DNA of 64,000 nt from Halobacterium salinarum DSM 3754 (GCF_008124605.1 NZ_VRYN01000001.1:422772-486771); one strand, 5' to 3'. Numbered from the stretch's first letter, positions 7,961-17,210 are shown. Numbers and translations are program-made. The notes: generated by a model not told the origin, from the letters alone.

Positions 7961-8344
7961 CTATGGTCGAGTGATGGTGAGTTGCGTCCGGCCCCGTAAA
8001 TGAATTACCGGTGTGCCCGCGTCGAGCACGCGCTCTTTCAGGGGGCCGTCGTTCGTCACGACCGCGTCCACGTCCTCACTCACCGCAAGCGCGTGGAGCG
8101 CGTCGTCCGCATACGATACGTCTGTCCGGAGCGTGCCACACCGGTCGGTCGCCAGATCCACGCCGACGCTGGCCGCCGACGCCGTCTCTCCCGCGCCCGC
8201 CGCGAGCGCCACGAGCTCGTCGTGGACCGCCTGGGGGACAACGGCGTCGTAGTCGCCGAGCAGCCGGTCGAGCTCCTCGAAGAGCCGGAGCGGCTGCGTG
8301 GCCGGCAACAACAACGCGTTGGTGTCGATGGCGACCGCCTGCAT
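7961..8344 (-). CDS. PIN-domain RNase, FCF1/Utp24-like
   Basis: 127 residues. The acidic PIN residues are visible: Asp7 in AIDTNALLLP, Asp in YADDALHALA and Asp in AVVTNDGPLKERV. The protein is short, matching the stand-alone archaeal PIN proteins related to eukaryotic Fcf1, which cut pre-rRNA. Its place between aIF2-gamma and Rpo7 is widely conserved in euryarchaea and supports a role in ribosome assembly. The RNA substrate is not shown by the sequence. Confidence 0.88.
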   Translation of the reverse strand: MQAVAIDTNALLLPATQPLRLFEELDRLLGDYDAVVPQAVHDELVALAAGAGETASAASVGVDLATDRCGTLRTDVSYADDALHALAVSEDVDAVVTNDGPLKERVLDAGTPVIHLRGRTQLTITRP

Positions 8345-8348
8345 GCGT

Positions 8349-9593
8349 CTACTCGGACTCCGTCAGCGTCCCGACGCCGATGAGTCGCCAGCGCGCGCCG
8401 ACGCGACGGTTGATCGCGATCTTCGCGCCGGCGGGCGCACAGACGGGCCGCTTGAGTGCGACCTCGCACTCGCCGTCGCGCGCGCTCGTCACCGAGCCGA
8501 CGGTGGTGGCGGTGCCGACCGTGAGCATCAGCGGCTCACCCGTCGAGATGTCGTCGATCTGCTCGCCGTCGGCCGCGCCGACGAGCCGCTCGAGCAGATC
8601 CACGTCCATCTCGAAGGACTCCCACGTCGGCGGCAGGCTGCCGGGCGGCCCGGCGACCTGGCCGGCGAGCGCGTCGCCTTTCGTCAGGCTCGGGTCGAGG
8701 CCCGTGCCCACGCCCAGGAGGCCACCGGGGCTGGCGCTGTCGACGTCCTCGCCGCCGGCCTGGAGGCTGCGGACGTCCGTGGTGACCGGCCGCCACTCCG
8801 TCTTCCCGCCTTCCTCGACCTCGCGGCCGGGCCGGAGTTCGAGTTCGTCGCCGGCTTCCAGTTCGCCGTCCACGAGGCTGCCGCCGATGACACCGCCGAG
8901 GAGGCCGCCCCACTCGGTGCCGGGGCGGTTGATGTCGAACGATCGCGCGGCGTACAGCAGGGGATCGGCGCTCGGGTCGCGGTCGGGGGTCGCGATCTCC
9001 GTCTGGAGGGCGTCGATAACGAGATCGACGTTGATCTCCTGTTCGGCGGAGACCGGGACGACCGGCGCGTCCTCCGCGACGGTCCCCTCGACGAACGCCT
9101 GGATCTCCTCGTAGTTCTGTCGGGCCTCCTCGGCGTCGACGAGGTCGACTTTGTTCTGTGCGATGACGATGTTCTCGATGCCGATGATGTCCAGCGCCAT
9201 GAGGTGCTCCTCGGTCTGGGGCTGGGGGACCGGCTCGTTGGCACCGACGACGAGCACCGCGCCGTCCATCAGTGCGGCGCCCGACAGCATCGTCGCCATC
9301 AGCGTCTCGTGACCGGGGGCGTCAACGAACGAGACTGTGCGCTCGATTTCGGTGGCGGTGTCGTGCTCGGGGCACGTCTCCGCGACCGTGTAACACTCCG
9401 GTTCGTCGCAGTCAGGGCACCGACGCAGCGTGGCGTCGGCGTACCCGAGGCGGATGGAGATCCCGCGTTTCATCTCCTCGGAGTGCTGGTCAGTCCACTC
9501 ACCGCTGAGTGCGCGGACCAGGGTCGTCTTGCCGTGGTCGACGTGGCCGACCAGTCCGATGTTCACCTCCGGTTGACGGTGTTCGTCTGCCAT
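8349..9593 (-). CDS. eif2g: Translation initiation factor aIF2 subunit gamma
   Basis: 414 residues. The GTPase motifs are complete: P-loop [16 protein letters not shown], and NKVD, with a zinc knuckle CPDCDEPEC in the G domain and two EF-Tu-like beta domains behind. It binds GTP and initiator Met-tRNA and brings it to the small subunit. I use the ATG at 9593; an in-frame GTG two codons earlier (9599) is also possible. It is the first gene of the cluster reaching down to rdgB. Confidence 0.97.
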   Translation of the reverse strand: MADEHRQPEVNIGLVGHVDHGKTTLVRALSGEWTDQHSEEMKRGISIRLGYADATLRRCPDCDEPECYTVAETCPEHDTATEIERTVSFVDAPGHETLMATMLSGAALMDGAVLVVGANEPVPQPQTEEHLMALDIIGIENIVIAQNKVDLVDAEEARQNYEEIQAFVEGTVAEDAPVVPVSAEQEINVDLVIDALQTEIATPDRDPSADPLLYAARSFDINRPGTEWGGLLGGVIGGSLVDGELEAGDELELRPGREVEEGGKTEWRPVTTDVRSLQAGGEDVDSASPGGLLGVGTGLDPSLTKGDALAGQVAGPPGSLPPTWESFEMDVDLLERLVGAADGEQIDDISTGEPLMLTVGTATTVGSVTSARDGECEVALKRPVCAPAGAKIAINRRVGARWRLIGVGTLTESE

Positions 9594-9632
9594 GTTCACA
9601 GAGTAATCTTGCGTGAATTTCGCCCCGAGCGA

Positions 9633-9641
9633 CTGATAAAC
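9633..9641 (-). promoter_or_regulatory. TATA box upstream of eif2g
   Basis: GTTTATCAG on the minus strand, 40-48 bp before the ATG, predicting a leader of about 15-20 bases, longer than for most genes here. Confidence 0.5.
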
Positions 9642-9715
9642 CTACTGTTACGGAGTCGTCGCCGGAACCCCATGGGCAACGGTTTCCCGAACGGGTGCCG
9701 TACGCGGGGGTAGCC

Positions 9716-10696
9716 GTGCGAGAGTACGCCTTCGAACTGCGGCTGTGCGCGCACCTCGAAGCCGACGGAGTGCCCGGCGTGGGGGAGGCGGGCGTCGTCG
9801 CCCGGCAACTCGGGACGAGCGTGCACGCCACGGGCGGGCGCATCGTGGACGCCGTCTGCGTGCTGCCGGGGCCGGCGTTCGACGCCCGGATGGCGCTCAC
9901 CAGCGACACCATCCCGCGTGCGGTGCTCGACGCGCCCGTCCCCGTCGGGACGTACGAACGCGTGACACGGGTGTTCGACGGCCCGCCGGAGCGCGCGCGA
10001 GCGGTCGCCGACGCGGGCGCCGAAACCGGGTTTCTGGACGTGACACGCCGGGACGGCCAGCAGGTCGTCCGCCAGCCCACACGCTACCCGGAGTGGATCG
10101 GCGGCCTGGTCGGCGTGGAGAACAAACCCGACCTGGAGCGGCCGGGCGGCCTGTCCCGCCAGCTGCGCCACGACGCCAGCCTCGGCGTGCTCGACTACGC
10201 CGTGGTGGCGACCGAATCACACGTCACTGGCGCGCACCTGAACCGGCTGCCCGACGCGGTGGGGGTGTGGCGCGTGGATTTCGACCGCGAGCGGCCGATC
10301 CGGATCGTCCGGGAGCCCGAGCGCCTCGACGCCGCCGGCCCGGGCCTGGAGGTGCTCGACGAGCACGCGGCGCGCACCGACGTGCGGCCCGTGAGTGGCG
10401 CGGCGAAGGCGCGCCAGCGGCGACAGATCGCCGAGCGCGCGCACGGCAAAGGGTGGCGGACGTTCGGCCTGCCGGGCTGCGCCCGTGCGTCGACCGGCGA
10501 CGGCGGTGTCACGCTGCCGTACTGCGAGCACTTCGATCGAGTGGTCGACCCGGCACGCGAGTGTGGCACCGACTGCCCGGGGTTCGCCGACGCGGATCCG
10601 CCGGCGGTCGCCCTCGACGCCGAGCGCGAGCGCCGAACGCGCTGGGAGCGCGACGCCGGTGGCCGCCACCGGCAGGCCGGCCTCGACCAGTTCTGA
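9716..10696 (+). CDS. DUF5787 family protein
   Basis: 326 residues from a GTG at 9716; the frame extends to another GTG at 9695, but the family starts M-R-E-(F/Y)-A-F-E-L, which matches 9716. Visible segments are GLVGVENKPDL near residue 135, which has the spacing of an E-x-K nuclease motif, and a C-terminal Cys/His set (LPGCARA, YCEHFDRVVDP, CGTDCPGF) that could bind zinc. The function is unknown; a restriction-endonuclease-like fold is my inference. It is convergent with the metallo-hydrolase gene, 5 bp away. Confidence 0.75.
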   Translation: MREYAFELRLCAHLEADGVPGVGEAGVVARQLGTSVHATGGRIVDAVCVLPGPAFDARMALTSDTIPRAVLDAPVPVGTYERVTRVFDGPPERARAVADAGAETGFLDVTRRDGQQVVRQPTRYPEWIGGLVGVENKPDLERPGGLSRQLRHDASLGVLDYAVVATESHVTGAHLNRLPDAVGVWRVDFDRERPIRIVREPERLDAAGPGLEVLDEHAARTDVRPVSGAAKARQRRQIAERAHGKGWRTFGLPGCARASTGDGGVTLPYCEHFDRVVDPARECGTDCPGFADADPPAVALDAERERRTRWERDAGGRHRQAGLDQF

Positions 10697-10701
10697 GCCG
10701 G

Positions 10702-11523
10702 TCAGAGGCGGATCGTCTCGCCGTCGACCGCGATCTCGTCGGCGAACGCTTCCTCGACGGGGTAGTAGTGGGCGGCGTGGACGACCCGCGTCCGGTCGGC
10801 GTCGAGGTCGTCGCCGAGCGCGAGCGCGCCCTCTCTGGTCATGTGTTTCGTGCCGAACGTCCGTGGGACGCCGTCGGCGTCGGGATGGCGGCCGCCTTTC
10901 GGGTGGTGGTGGGTGAGGTGTGCCGGCACGATGCCGTCGGCCACCAGCAGGTCGGGGTCGCGCATCGCGTCCCGGGACGCCTCGGGGATCGCGTACGTGG
11001 TGTCCCCGGAGACCGCGAGTTTCGCGCCGGCGCGCTCGACGACGACCCCGTAGCAGAGCAGGGGCGGGTGGTCGACCGGAACCAGCGTGACGTCGAAGCC
11101 GGCGGCCGCAAACGAGCGGCGTGGGGCGACGCCACGGAGGGCGATGCTGTCGAGGTAGTCGTACTTCCCGGCGACCGTCTCGGCGACCGACTCGCCGGTG
11201 GTGGGGTCGGTGTCGGTGGCGGCGTACACTGGGAGGTCGTCGAACAGCCGGTAGGCGTTCCCGAGGCCGTCGAGGTGGTCGAAGTGCACGTGCGTGACGA
11301 CGCCCGCGTCGGGCAGCGACAGGGCGTCCGTGCGGAGGAACTGGGCGCGGAAGTCCGGGCTGAAATCGATCAGCAACGCGTCCCCGGACGCCTCGTCGGC
11401 GACGTGAACCGAAAACCGGGTGCGCTCCACGCCGCGCTCGCGGGCGGCCTGACAGGTCGCGCAGTCACAGCCCGGCGTCGGCGTGCCCGTGGTGTCACCG
11501 GTCCCCAGCAGCGTCACCTTCAT
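10702..11523 (-). CDS. MBL-fold metallo-hydrolase, PhnP/cyclic phosphodiesterase-like
   Basis: 273 residues. The metal site HVHFDHLDG (HxHxDH) lies near residue 80 and a second set of His and Asp residues follows (VPVDHPP, SGDTTYA, HLTHHHP). The N-terminus MKVTLLGTGDTTGTPTPGCDC followed by CATC resembles the PhnP/RomA branch that cuts cyclic phosphodiesters; the substrate here is unknown. Its ATG overlaps the AAA ATPase stop (ATGA), so both form one unit. Confidence 0.85.
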   Translation of the reverse strand: MKVTLLGTGDTTGTPTPGCDCATCQAARERGVERTRFSVHVADEASGDALLIDFSPDFRAQFLRTDALSLPDAGVVTHVHFDHLDGLGNAYRLFDDLPVYAATDTDPTTGESVAETVAGKYDYLDSIALRGVAPRRSFAAAGFDVTLVPVDHPPLLCYGVVVERAGAKLAVSGDTTYAIPEASRDAMRDPDLLVADGIVPAHLTHHHPKGGRHPDADGVPRTFGTKHMTREGALALGDDLDADRTRVVHAAHYYPVEEAFADEIAVDGETIRL

Positions 11524-12836
11524 TCCGGATTGGGAGCTGGATGGTCGTCGTGGGTGTGGTCGCTGTGGGTGTCGTCGAGGGCGTCTTCGAGGGTGTCGAG
11601 GTTGCGGAGGTGGTCGCGGTCCTCGAACTCAGAGATGGCGGCCATGAGGTCGTCCTGTGTGAGTTCCGTGCGGTCCTCGACGAGCGCGTCGAGGACGGCT
11701 TCCCGGAGCACCAGCCGGAGGTCGCTGCCGGTGAGGCCACTGGTTTCGGCGGCGAGCGCGGCGGGATCGAAGTCGGCGATGTCCACCTCGCTGGTGACCA
11801 GCGAGATGATGTCCGCGCGCATCCCCTCGTCGGGCCGCGGGAACGAGAGGATCTCGTCGAAGCGCCGCCACGCCGCCGCGTCGAGCTCGTCGGGGTGGTT
11901 GGTCGCGCCGATGAGCAACACGTCATCGGTGACGAGGCTGATCTCGTCGATGGACTTCAGCAGCGTGTTGACCGCGCGCTTGATGGCGTTGTGCTCGTCG
12001 CCGGTCCGCGTGGTGGCGACGAAGTCGAACTCGTCCATGAAGAGGATGCACGGCGACAGCCGTTTGGCCACCTCGAAGACTTTCTCGACGTTTTTCGCGG
12101 TTTCGCCGAGATACTGGCTGGTGATCATCGAGAGCTTGACCTCGACGAACGGCAGGTCGAGTTGGTGGGCGAGCCCGCGGGCGGTCGAGGTTTTCCCGGT
12201 GCCGGGCGGCCCCACGAACAGCAGCTTTCCGACCTCGTTGAGGCCGATCGTCGCCAGGTAGTCGCGGTGCTCGATGGCCTTCGCGACCTTCGACATCTCC
12301 GCTTCCTGGTCGTCGGTGAGCACGATGTCGTCGAGGGACACCGTGAGTTCCGCCGGCGACCGCACGTCCACGAGGTCGAGCATCTCCTCGTCGTCCTCGT
12401 CGAAATACTCCTCGAGCAGCCCGTCGATCCACTGCGGGTCGGCCTGAACCGGCCGGTTGGCGTCGCGGGCGGTCTCGTAGTCGACGCCGAACTCGTCGCC
12501 GAACACGAACGCCAACACGGGGTTGGCGCTGATGCGGTCGGCGGCCGCGCGGTCGACGAACCAGTCGATCGCCATGTCGTCGTCGACCAGCGTGATGCTG
12601 CCGGCGAACGCGTCCCGGTCGGTGAACATGAGCTCGGACACCGCCTCCCAGGGGTCGGCGATGCCGGTGGCGTCGCGGGTTGCGTCCTCGGTGGTTTGTG
12701 GCGGTCGGGGGACGCCGTCGTCCCCCCAGAGCGCGATCCGGTGCGCCGGTGGCAGGTCGTTCTCGTCTAAGTCCTGGTGGCGGTCGTAGACGCGGGCCGT
12801 CAGCAGGAACTCCACGACATCGAGAGCCTCGGTCAC
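11520..12836 (-). CDS. AAA-family ATPase
   Basis: 438 residues from a GTG start. A long acidic N-terminal region (1-175) without recognised domain is followed by one AAA module: Walker A GPPGTGKT (209-216), Walker B ILFMDEFD (264-271), sensor 1 GATNHPDELD, and an arginine-finger region AAWRRFDE. The module resembles CDC48/FtsH-type AAA proteins, but there is no protease domain and only one ring. It probably remodels proteins or nucleoprotein complexes; the target is unknown. A TATA-like GCTTAAAC lies 30-40 bp upstream. Confidence 0.88.
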   Translation of the reverse strand: MTEALDVVEFLLTARVYDRHQDLDENDLPPAHRIALWGDDGVPRPPQTTEDATRDATGIADPWEAVSELMFTDRDAFAGSITLVDDDMAIDWFVDRAAADRISANPVLAFVFGDEFGVDYETARDANRPVQADPQWIDGLLEEYFDEDDEEMLDLVDVRSPAELTVSLDDIVLTDDQEAEMSKVAKAIEHRDYLATIGLNEVGKLLFVGPPGTGKTSTARGLAHQLDLPFVEVKLSMITSQYLGETAKNVEKVFEVAKRLSPCILFMDEFDFVATTRTGDEHNAIKRAVNTLLKSIDEISLVTDDVLLIGATNHPDELDAAAWRRFDEILSFPRPDEGMRADIISLVTSEVDIADFDPAALAAETSGLTGSDLRLVLREAVLDALVEDRTELTQDDLMAAISEFEDRDHLRNLDTLEDALDDTHSDHTHDDHPAPNPE

Positions 12837-12905
12837 TACCCAAGAACTACCGTCGCATCCCGTTTAAGCGCGTCGCAGTCGGGCCGAGATGTGGGGGCCG
12901 CGCGG

Positions 12906-14621
12906 TCACTGCTGGGCGGCCGGGACCGCGGTCGTGTCGACGTATATCACGAGCGTGTTGTGGCCGTCCGTGAGATACCGGGGGTAGGTGTGGCGCTCGT
13001 ACTGGCTGTTGTCCGCGGCCGCGAGCAGCGCCGCGAAGTCGTCTTCTTCGCTGACCACCGAGATGACGACCGGCGGCGGCGTGTCGGGGACTTCGGCGGC
13101 GGTCTGGACGGTGGTTGCGTTCGCGCCCACCTGTGAGAGATACCAGGGGAACGGCAGGCGGTCGTGCCACCCCGACGGCGGGCCGGTGGTGACGTTGAAC
13201 GTGCCGTCGCCGGCGTCGCTGAATTCGAGGCCGTCGTCGGCGGTGTCGTTGCTGTCACCGTAGTACAGCACGTCGAGGCCGCTCGTGGCGGTGGCGGCCC
13301 GCTGGATGTCGTCGATGGTGGGCTGCATGGTGCCGCCGGGCTGGGCGTACTGCACGAGCGGGTTGCTGGGGGACTGTGGGTGTGCGTAGGTGGTTTCGGC
13401 GGCGACGGCACCCATGCCGGCGGCCGAAACGACGAGCACGGTGACCGCGAGCCGGACGGCGGCGGTGTCGCCGGCCGCGGCGCCGCGGCGGCCGTATCTG
13501 ACGACGGCACCGACGCCGACGGCCGCCGGGATGGCGAGCGGGACGAGGGCGTTGACCGCCGTCCAGGCGGCGGCGATGTCCACGACCGCGGGGTATCCGA
13601 GCACCGAGAACACGCCCCAGTAGAACGCGAACGACACCAGCGGGCGTGGCGTCTCGGTGGCGTAGCGGTTCGCGAGGTAGCCGACGACTGCGGCGACGGA
13701 GACGACGGTCCCGCAGGCGACCAGCACGCTCAGGTCGTGGCTGAGGAACGCGACGTAGGAGTGGGCGACCGTGCTCGTGGACGCCCAGAGGTCGGCGAAC
13801 TCGTGGTAGGTGCCGATCGTCGCGGCTTCGAGGACGGCGGGCGCGCGGCCGGGCTGCTCGAACAGGCGGTAGAGGTCGGGCTTGGGCGCGTAAAACGAGA
13901 CGACGATGACGGCGGCGGTCAGCGCGCTGCCGGCGAGTGCGGCCTTCGCGCGCCAGGCGCGGTGACGGATGCGGGCGGCGGCGCGACGGACGACGGCGAG
14001 CCGGCTGGTGTCGGTCGCGCCCGCGACGGCCATGCGGTCGTCGGTCACGAGCGCGAGCGCGCCGAGCCAACAGAGCGGATACAGCAGGCTGTTCTCCTTG
14101 GTGGTGAACGCCAGCGCGAACGGGACGGCGCTGGCGTAGAGGTATCGCGCACGATGAGTGTCCAGGAACCGAACGAACAGCCCGACGGCGGTGAACATGA
14201 ACCCCGCGAGCAGGAGGTCGTTGCGCATGAACCGCGAGTAGTACAGCACCACCGGGTTGGCCGCGAGCAACACCGCCAGCGCGCCGACTTCGACGTCCGA
14301 GAGGCGGGTTCGGTAGAGCCACGCCGTCAGCGGGAGGAGGCCGCCGACGACCGCGACCACCAGTCGCATGGTGAAGTCGGTCGCGCCGAACACGTCGAAG
14401 ACCACGCCGTTGACGTGTGGGAGGAACGGCCCGTGGATGATGGGGCGGTACTGCCACGCCCCGAGGTCCATGTACTGCAGGGTCCAGTCGGCGACCCGGG
14501 CTTCGTCCTGGTGGGCGACCCGCCAGCCCAGCGCCCACAGGCGGGCGAGGAGAGCGGCGGCTGTGACGGCCACGACGGCGGCCGCGACGCGGGGGGACGA
14601 GTCGTCGCGGGAGCGACGCAT
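12906..14621 (-). CDS. Agl23-like membrane protein (TIGR03663 glycosyltransferase-like family)
   Basis: 571 residues. After MRRSRDD comes a hydrophobic protein with about ten or more membrane segments. The first extracellular loop has the acidic HQDEARVADWTLQY motif typical of GT-C/PMT-like enzymes, and the family is annotated in haloarchaea as flippase activity-associated protein Agl23. It is expected in lipid-linked glycan assembly for N-glycosylation; the reaction is not proven. The much longer open frame upstream of 14621 is antisense to the thiolase gene and not coding. A TATA box lies 24-31 bp upstream. Confidence 0.82.
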   Translation of the reverse strand: MRRSRDDSSPRVAAAVVAVTAAALLARLWALGWRVAHQDEARVADWTLQYMDLGAWQYRPIIHGPFLPHVNGVVFDVFGATDFTMRLVVAVVGGLLPLTAWLYRTRLSDVEVGALAVLLAANPVVLYYSRFMRNDLLLAGFMFTAVGLFVRFLDTHRARYLYASAVPFALAFTTKENSLLYPLCWLGALALVTDDRMAVAGATDTSRLAVVRRAAARIRHRAWRAKAALAGSALTAAVIVVSFYAPKPDLYRLFEQPGRAPAVLEAATIGTYHEFADLWASTSTVAHSYVAFLSHDLSVLVACGTVVSVAAVVGYLANRYATETPRPLVSFAFYWGVFSVLGYPAVVDIAAAWTAVNALVPLAIPAAVGVGAVVRYGRRGAAAGDTAAVRLAVTVLVVSAAGMGAVAAETTYAHPQSPSNPLVQYAQPGGTMQPTIDDIQRAATATSGLDVLYYGDSNDTADDGLEFSDAGDGTFNVTTGPPSGWHDRLPFPWYLSQVGANATTVQTAAEVPDTPPPVVISVVSEEDDFAALLAAADNSQYERHTYPRYLTDGHNTLVIYVDTTAVPAAQQ

Positions 14622-14644
14622 GTACACGCGGTTGCGGGGACGGG

Positions 14645-14652
14645 AGTAAACG
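14645..14652 (-). promoter_or_regulatory. TATA box of the Agl23-like gene
   Basis: CGTTTACT on the minus strand, 24-31 bp before the ATG at 14621. It supports this start against upstream alternatives. Confidence 0.55.
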
Positions 14653-14719
14653 CTTTCTGGATGCGGGCTGCGGGATCGCGGCCAGTAAACCGCTGGCTGG
14701 ATGTCGGCCGTTGTGGGAG

Positions 14720-14727
14720 CTTTAAGG
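14720..14727 (+). promoter_or_regulatory. TATA box of the thiolase gene
   Basis: CTTTAAGG lies 24-31 bp before the ATG at 14751, as expected for a leaderless transcript. Confidence 0.6.
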
Positions 14728-14750
14728 AGCGGGGCGCGCTCGCGTTTGGT

Positions 14751-15893
14751 ATGGCAGCCACCACCACTCCGGTCATCGCTGCGGCCTACCGCACTCCACA
14801 GGGAAAGGACGGCGGCGTGTACGCCGACACGCGCAGCGAGGACCTCTCGGTGACGGTCATCGACCACATCCTCGCGGAGACGGGGTTGACCGGCGACCAC
14901 ATCGACGACCTCCAGTGGGGGGTCGCCCAGCAGCGCACCGAGCAGGACAACAACGTCGCGCGCGTCATCGCGTTGCTCTCCGAGCTCGGTGAGAACGTGC
15001 CGGCGGCGTCGATCAACCGCTGGTGTGCGTCCTCCATGGAGGCCATCATGCGGGCCGCGGACGCGGTGCGGGCGGGCCAGCGGGACGCCGTCATCGCGGG
15101 CGGCGTCGAGAACATGAGCCGGGTGCCGATGGACGGCGACTCGTACGCCCACCTGCATCCGGGGCTGAGCGAGCAGTACAACGTCCCCGAGCTCGAGATG
15201 GGGATGACCGCCGAGGAGGTCGCCGAGCGCCACGGCATCACACGCACCGAGCAGGACGAGTACGCCCTCCAGAGCCAGCGGCGGGCAGCCGAGGCGACCG
15301 ACGCCGGGCGCTTCGACGACGAGATCGTACCCGTACAGACGGACAGCGGCCTCGTCGAAGAGGACGAGGGGATCCGCCCGGACACCACGCTGGAGGCGCT
15401 CGGGGAGCTCCCCACGGTGTTCAAAAGCGACGGGTCGGTGACGCCCGGGAACGCCAGCCAGATCTCCGACGGGGCGGCGGCGACGCTCGTGACGAGCGAG
15501 GCGTTCGCGCGCGACCACGGCCTCGACGTGCTGGCGCGCGTCGGCGACCACAACGTCGCGGGCGTCAACCCCGAAGTGATGGGGATCGGGCCGGTGCCGG
15601 CCACCCGCGGCCTGCTCGACCGCACCGGCGAGGACATCGACGAGTTCGACCTCGTGGAGTTGAACGAGGCGTTCGCCTCCCAGACGCTCTACTCGCGGGA
15701 CGAACTCGGCATCGACAACGACCGGTTCAACGTCAACGGCGGCGCGATCGCCGTTGGCCACCCGCTCGGTGCCAGCGGTGCGCGCCTCCCGGTCACCCTG
15801 ATTCACGAGATGAACAAGCGCGACGCCGGCAAGGCGCTGGCGACGCTGTGTGTCGGCTTCGGCCAGGGCGCAGCGATCTCCTTCGAGCGATAA
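14751..15893 (+). CDS. Acetyl-CoA C-acyltransferase (thiolase)
   Basis: 380 residues. The nucleophilic Cys92 is in [10 protein letters not shown], the catalytic His in the signature [16 protein letters not shown], and the second cysteine in [14 protein letters not shown] at the C-terminus. Thiolases either cleave 3-ketoacyl-CoA or condense two acetyl-CoA; the direction cannot be read here. The single gene sits between glycosylation genes and is not in a beta-oxidation operon, although an acyl-CoA ligase lies 3 kb downstream on the other strand. A good TATA box defines the start; longer upstream frames are antisense to the Agl23-like gene. Confidence 0.95.
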   Translation: MAATTTPVIAAAYRTPQGKDGGVYADTRSEDLSVTVIDHILAETGLTGDHIDDLQWGVAQQRTEQDNNVARVIALLSELGENVPAASINRWCASSMEAIMRAADAVRAGQRDAVIAGGVENMSRVPMDGDSYAHLHPGLSEQYNVPELEMGMTAEEVAERHGITRTEQDEYALQSQRRAAEATDAGRFDDEIVPVQTDSGLVEEDEGIRPDTTLEALGELPTVFKSDGSVTPGNASQISDGAAATLVTSEAFARDHGLDVLARVGDHNVAGVNPEVMGIGPVPATRGLLDRTGEDIDEFDLVELNEAFASQTLYSRDELGIDNDRFNVNGGAIAVGHPLGASGARLPVTLIHEMNKRDAGKALATLCVGFGQGAAISFER

Positions 15894-15963
15894 CCACCCG
15901 GTGCGGTGGCGTGGTGGACCGAAACCACGAAACTGATACCACCGTCCCGTGTTCGTCCGGGTA

Positions 15964-16737
15964 ATGACCTCCGTCGGCATCGTCGTCCCGGCCTACGATC
16001 CCGACATCGACCGCCTCACGGCGTACCTCGACGCCCTCCGAGAGACGTTCGACCCCGCCGCGCTCCGCGTTGAACTGGACGCCGCCGGCCCCGGGGTCGC
16101 CGACCGCATTCGGGACGCCGGGGTGACGGTCGCCGAGAGCACTGGCCGCCGCGGAAAGGGCGCGGCCATCACCGCGGGGTTCGAAGCGCTCGACACCGAC
16201 GTGGTGGCGTTCGCGGACGCCGACGGCGCGACGCCCGCGGGCTCGCTGGCCGAGGTCGTCGCCCGAGTGACCGACGGGGACGCGGACCTCGCAGTGGGGT
16301 CGCGGCGGCATCCGGACGCCACCGTCGAGAGCCACCAGACGGTCGTCCGGCGACTGCTCGGCGACGGGTTCGCGTGGCTCGCGGGCACCCTGCTGGCGGT
16401 GGACCTCCATGACTACCAGTGTGGGGCCAAAGCGCTCACCGCCGCGGCCTGGGAGCGCGTCCGCGAGCACCTCTACGAGGCGGGGTTCGCCTGGGACGTG
16501 GAACTGGTCGCGGTCGGGGGCGCGCTGGGCTGTCGGGTTGCGGAGGTCCCCATCACGTGGGAGGACCAGCCCGGATCGACGGTGTCGACGGTGCGCGCGC
16601 CGGTGGGGCTGCTCGGGGCGCTGGTGCGGGCGCGCCACCGCGCCAAGCGGCTCGGCGACAGCCGCCTGCACGCGGCGCTGGCGGCGCGTGGCAGCGATGA
16701 TCGTGCGCTGATCGACCGCCCGGGCAGCCATGAGTGA
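15964..16737 (+). CDS. Family 2 glycosyltransferase, dolichyl-phosphate hexose synthase type
   Basis: 257 residues, soluble. The GT-A fold signatures are MTSVGIVVPAYDP at the N-terminus, GRRGKGAAITAGF, and the metal-binding DADGA in VVAFADADGATP. The core YQCGAKALT and the pattern of the C-terminal third match dolichyl-phosphate mannose or glucose synthases such as AglD. It probably loads a sugar from a nucleotide donor onto a lipid carrier. It overlaps the following gtrA gene by 8 bp; GT2 plus GtrA is a common pair in which GtrA moves the lipid-linked sugar across the membrane. Confidence 0.9.
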   Translation: MTSVGIVVPAYDPDIDRLTAYLDALRETFDPAALRVELDAAGPGVADRIRDAGVTVAESTGRRGKGAAITAGFEALDTDVVAFADADGATPAGSLAEVVARVTDGDADLAVGSRRHPDATVESHQTVVRRLLGDGFAWLAGTLLAVDLHDYQCGAKALTAAAWERVREHLYEAGFAWDVELVAVGGALGCRVAEVPITWEDQPGSTVSTVRAPVGLLGALVRARHRAKRLGDSRLHAALAARGSDDRALIDRPGSHE

Positions 16738-17200
16738 GCGCCGCGACCGCATCCGGGCGGCGGTGCCGGCACGGATCAGCGCGCTGGCGTCGCGCGCCCG
16801 GTTCGGGAAGTTCGTCTCCGTGGGTGCCGTCGGCGCGGTCGTCGACGTGACGACGCTGCTGGTGTTGACCGAGGCTGCGGGCGTGTGGGCGGCCGCCGCG
16901 AACGTCGCCAGCATCGAAGCGGCGATCCTCGTGATGTTCGCGGTGAACGACCGGTGGACGTTCGCGGACGCGGGCAGCGGCTCCGTGGGGCGGCGGCTGG
17001 TGCGGTCACACGTCGTGCGGGCGGGCGGGTCGACGCTGCAGTACGCGCTGTTCGTCGGTGTGTTCTACGGGGTCACCGTCGACGCCACCGTCTTCGGGGT
17101 TGACTGCTGGCTGATCGCCGTGAAAGGCGGCGCGATCGCGGTGGCGATGCTCGTGAACTACGTCTTCGAGAGCCTGTTCACCTGGCACGTCCAGGAGTGA
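16730..17200 (+). CDS. GtrA-family membrane protein
   Basis: 156 residues with four predicted membrane helices. FGKFVSVGAVGAVVDVTTLL and the central MFAVNDRWTFAD are family signatures. GtrA-like proteins are thought to flip polyprenyl- or dolichyl-phosphate-linked sugars. The ATG overlaps the glycosyltransferase gene by 8 bp. It ends 10 bp from the convergent antiporter gene. Confidence 0.9.
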   Translation: MSERRDRIRAAVPARISALASRARFGKFVSVGAVGAVVDVTTLLVLTEAAGVWAAAANVASIEAAILVMFAVNDRWTFADAGSGSVGRRLVRSHVVRAGGSTLQYALFVGVFYGVTVDATVFGVDCWLIAVKGGAIAVAMLVNYVFESLFTWHVQE

Positions 17201-17210
17201 GCGGGCGCGA

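Noticed and set aside
9745-12261. Long plus-strand frame across DUF5787, MBL and AAA genes
   Set aside because: It runs in a different frame through DUF5787 and antisense through the other two; the product is low-complexity Arg-rich sequence.
13164-14750. N-terminal extension of the thiolase
   Set aside because: The sequence before 14751 is antisense to the Agl23-like gene and the family begins at [16 protein letters not shown]; the TATA box fits 14751.
14622-15980. Upstream extension of the Agl23-like frame to more than 1000 codons
   Set aside because: The extension is antisense to the thiolase gene, has no domain, and a TATA box at 14645-14652 places the real start at 14621.
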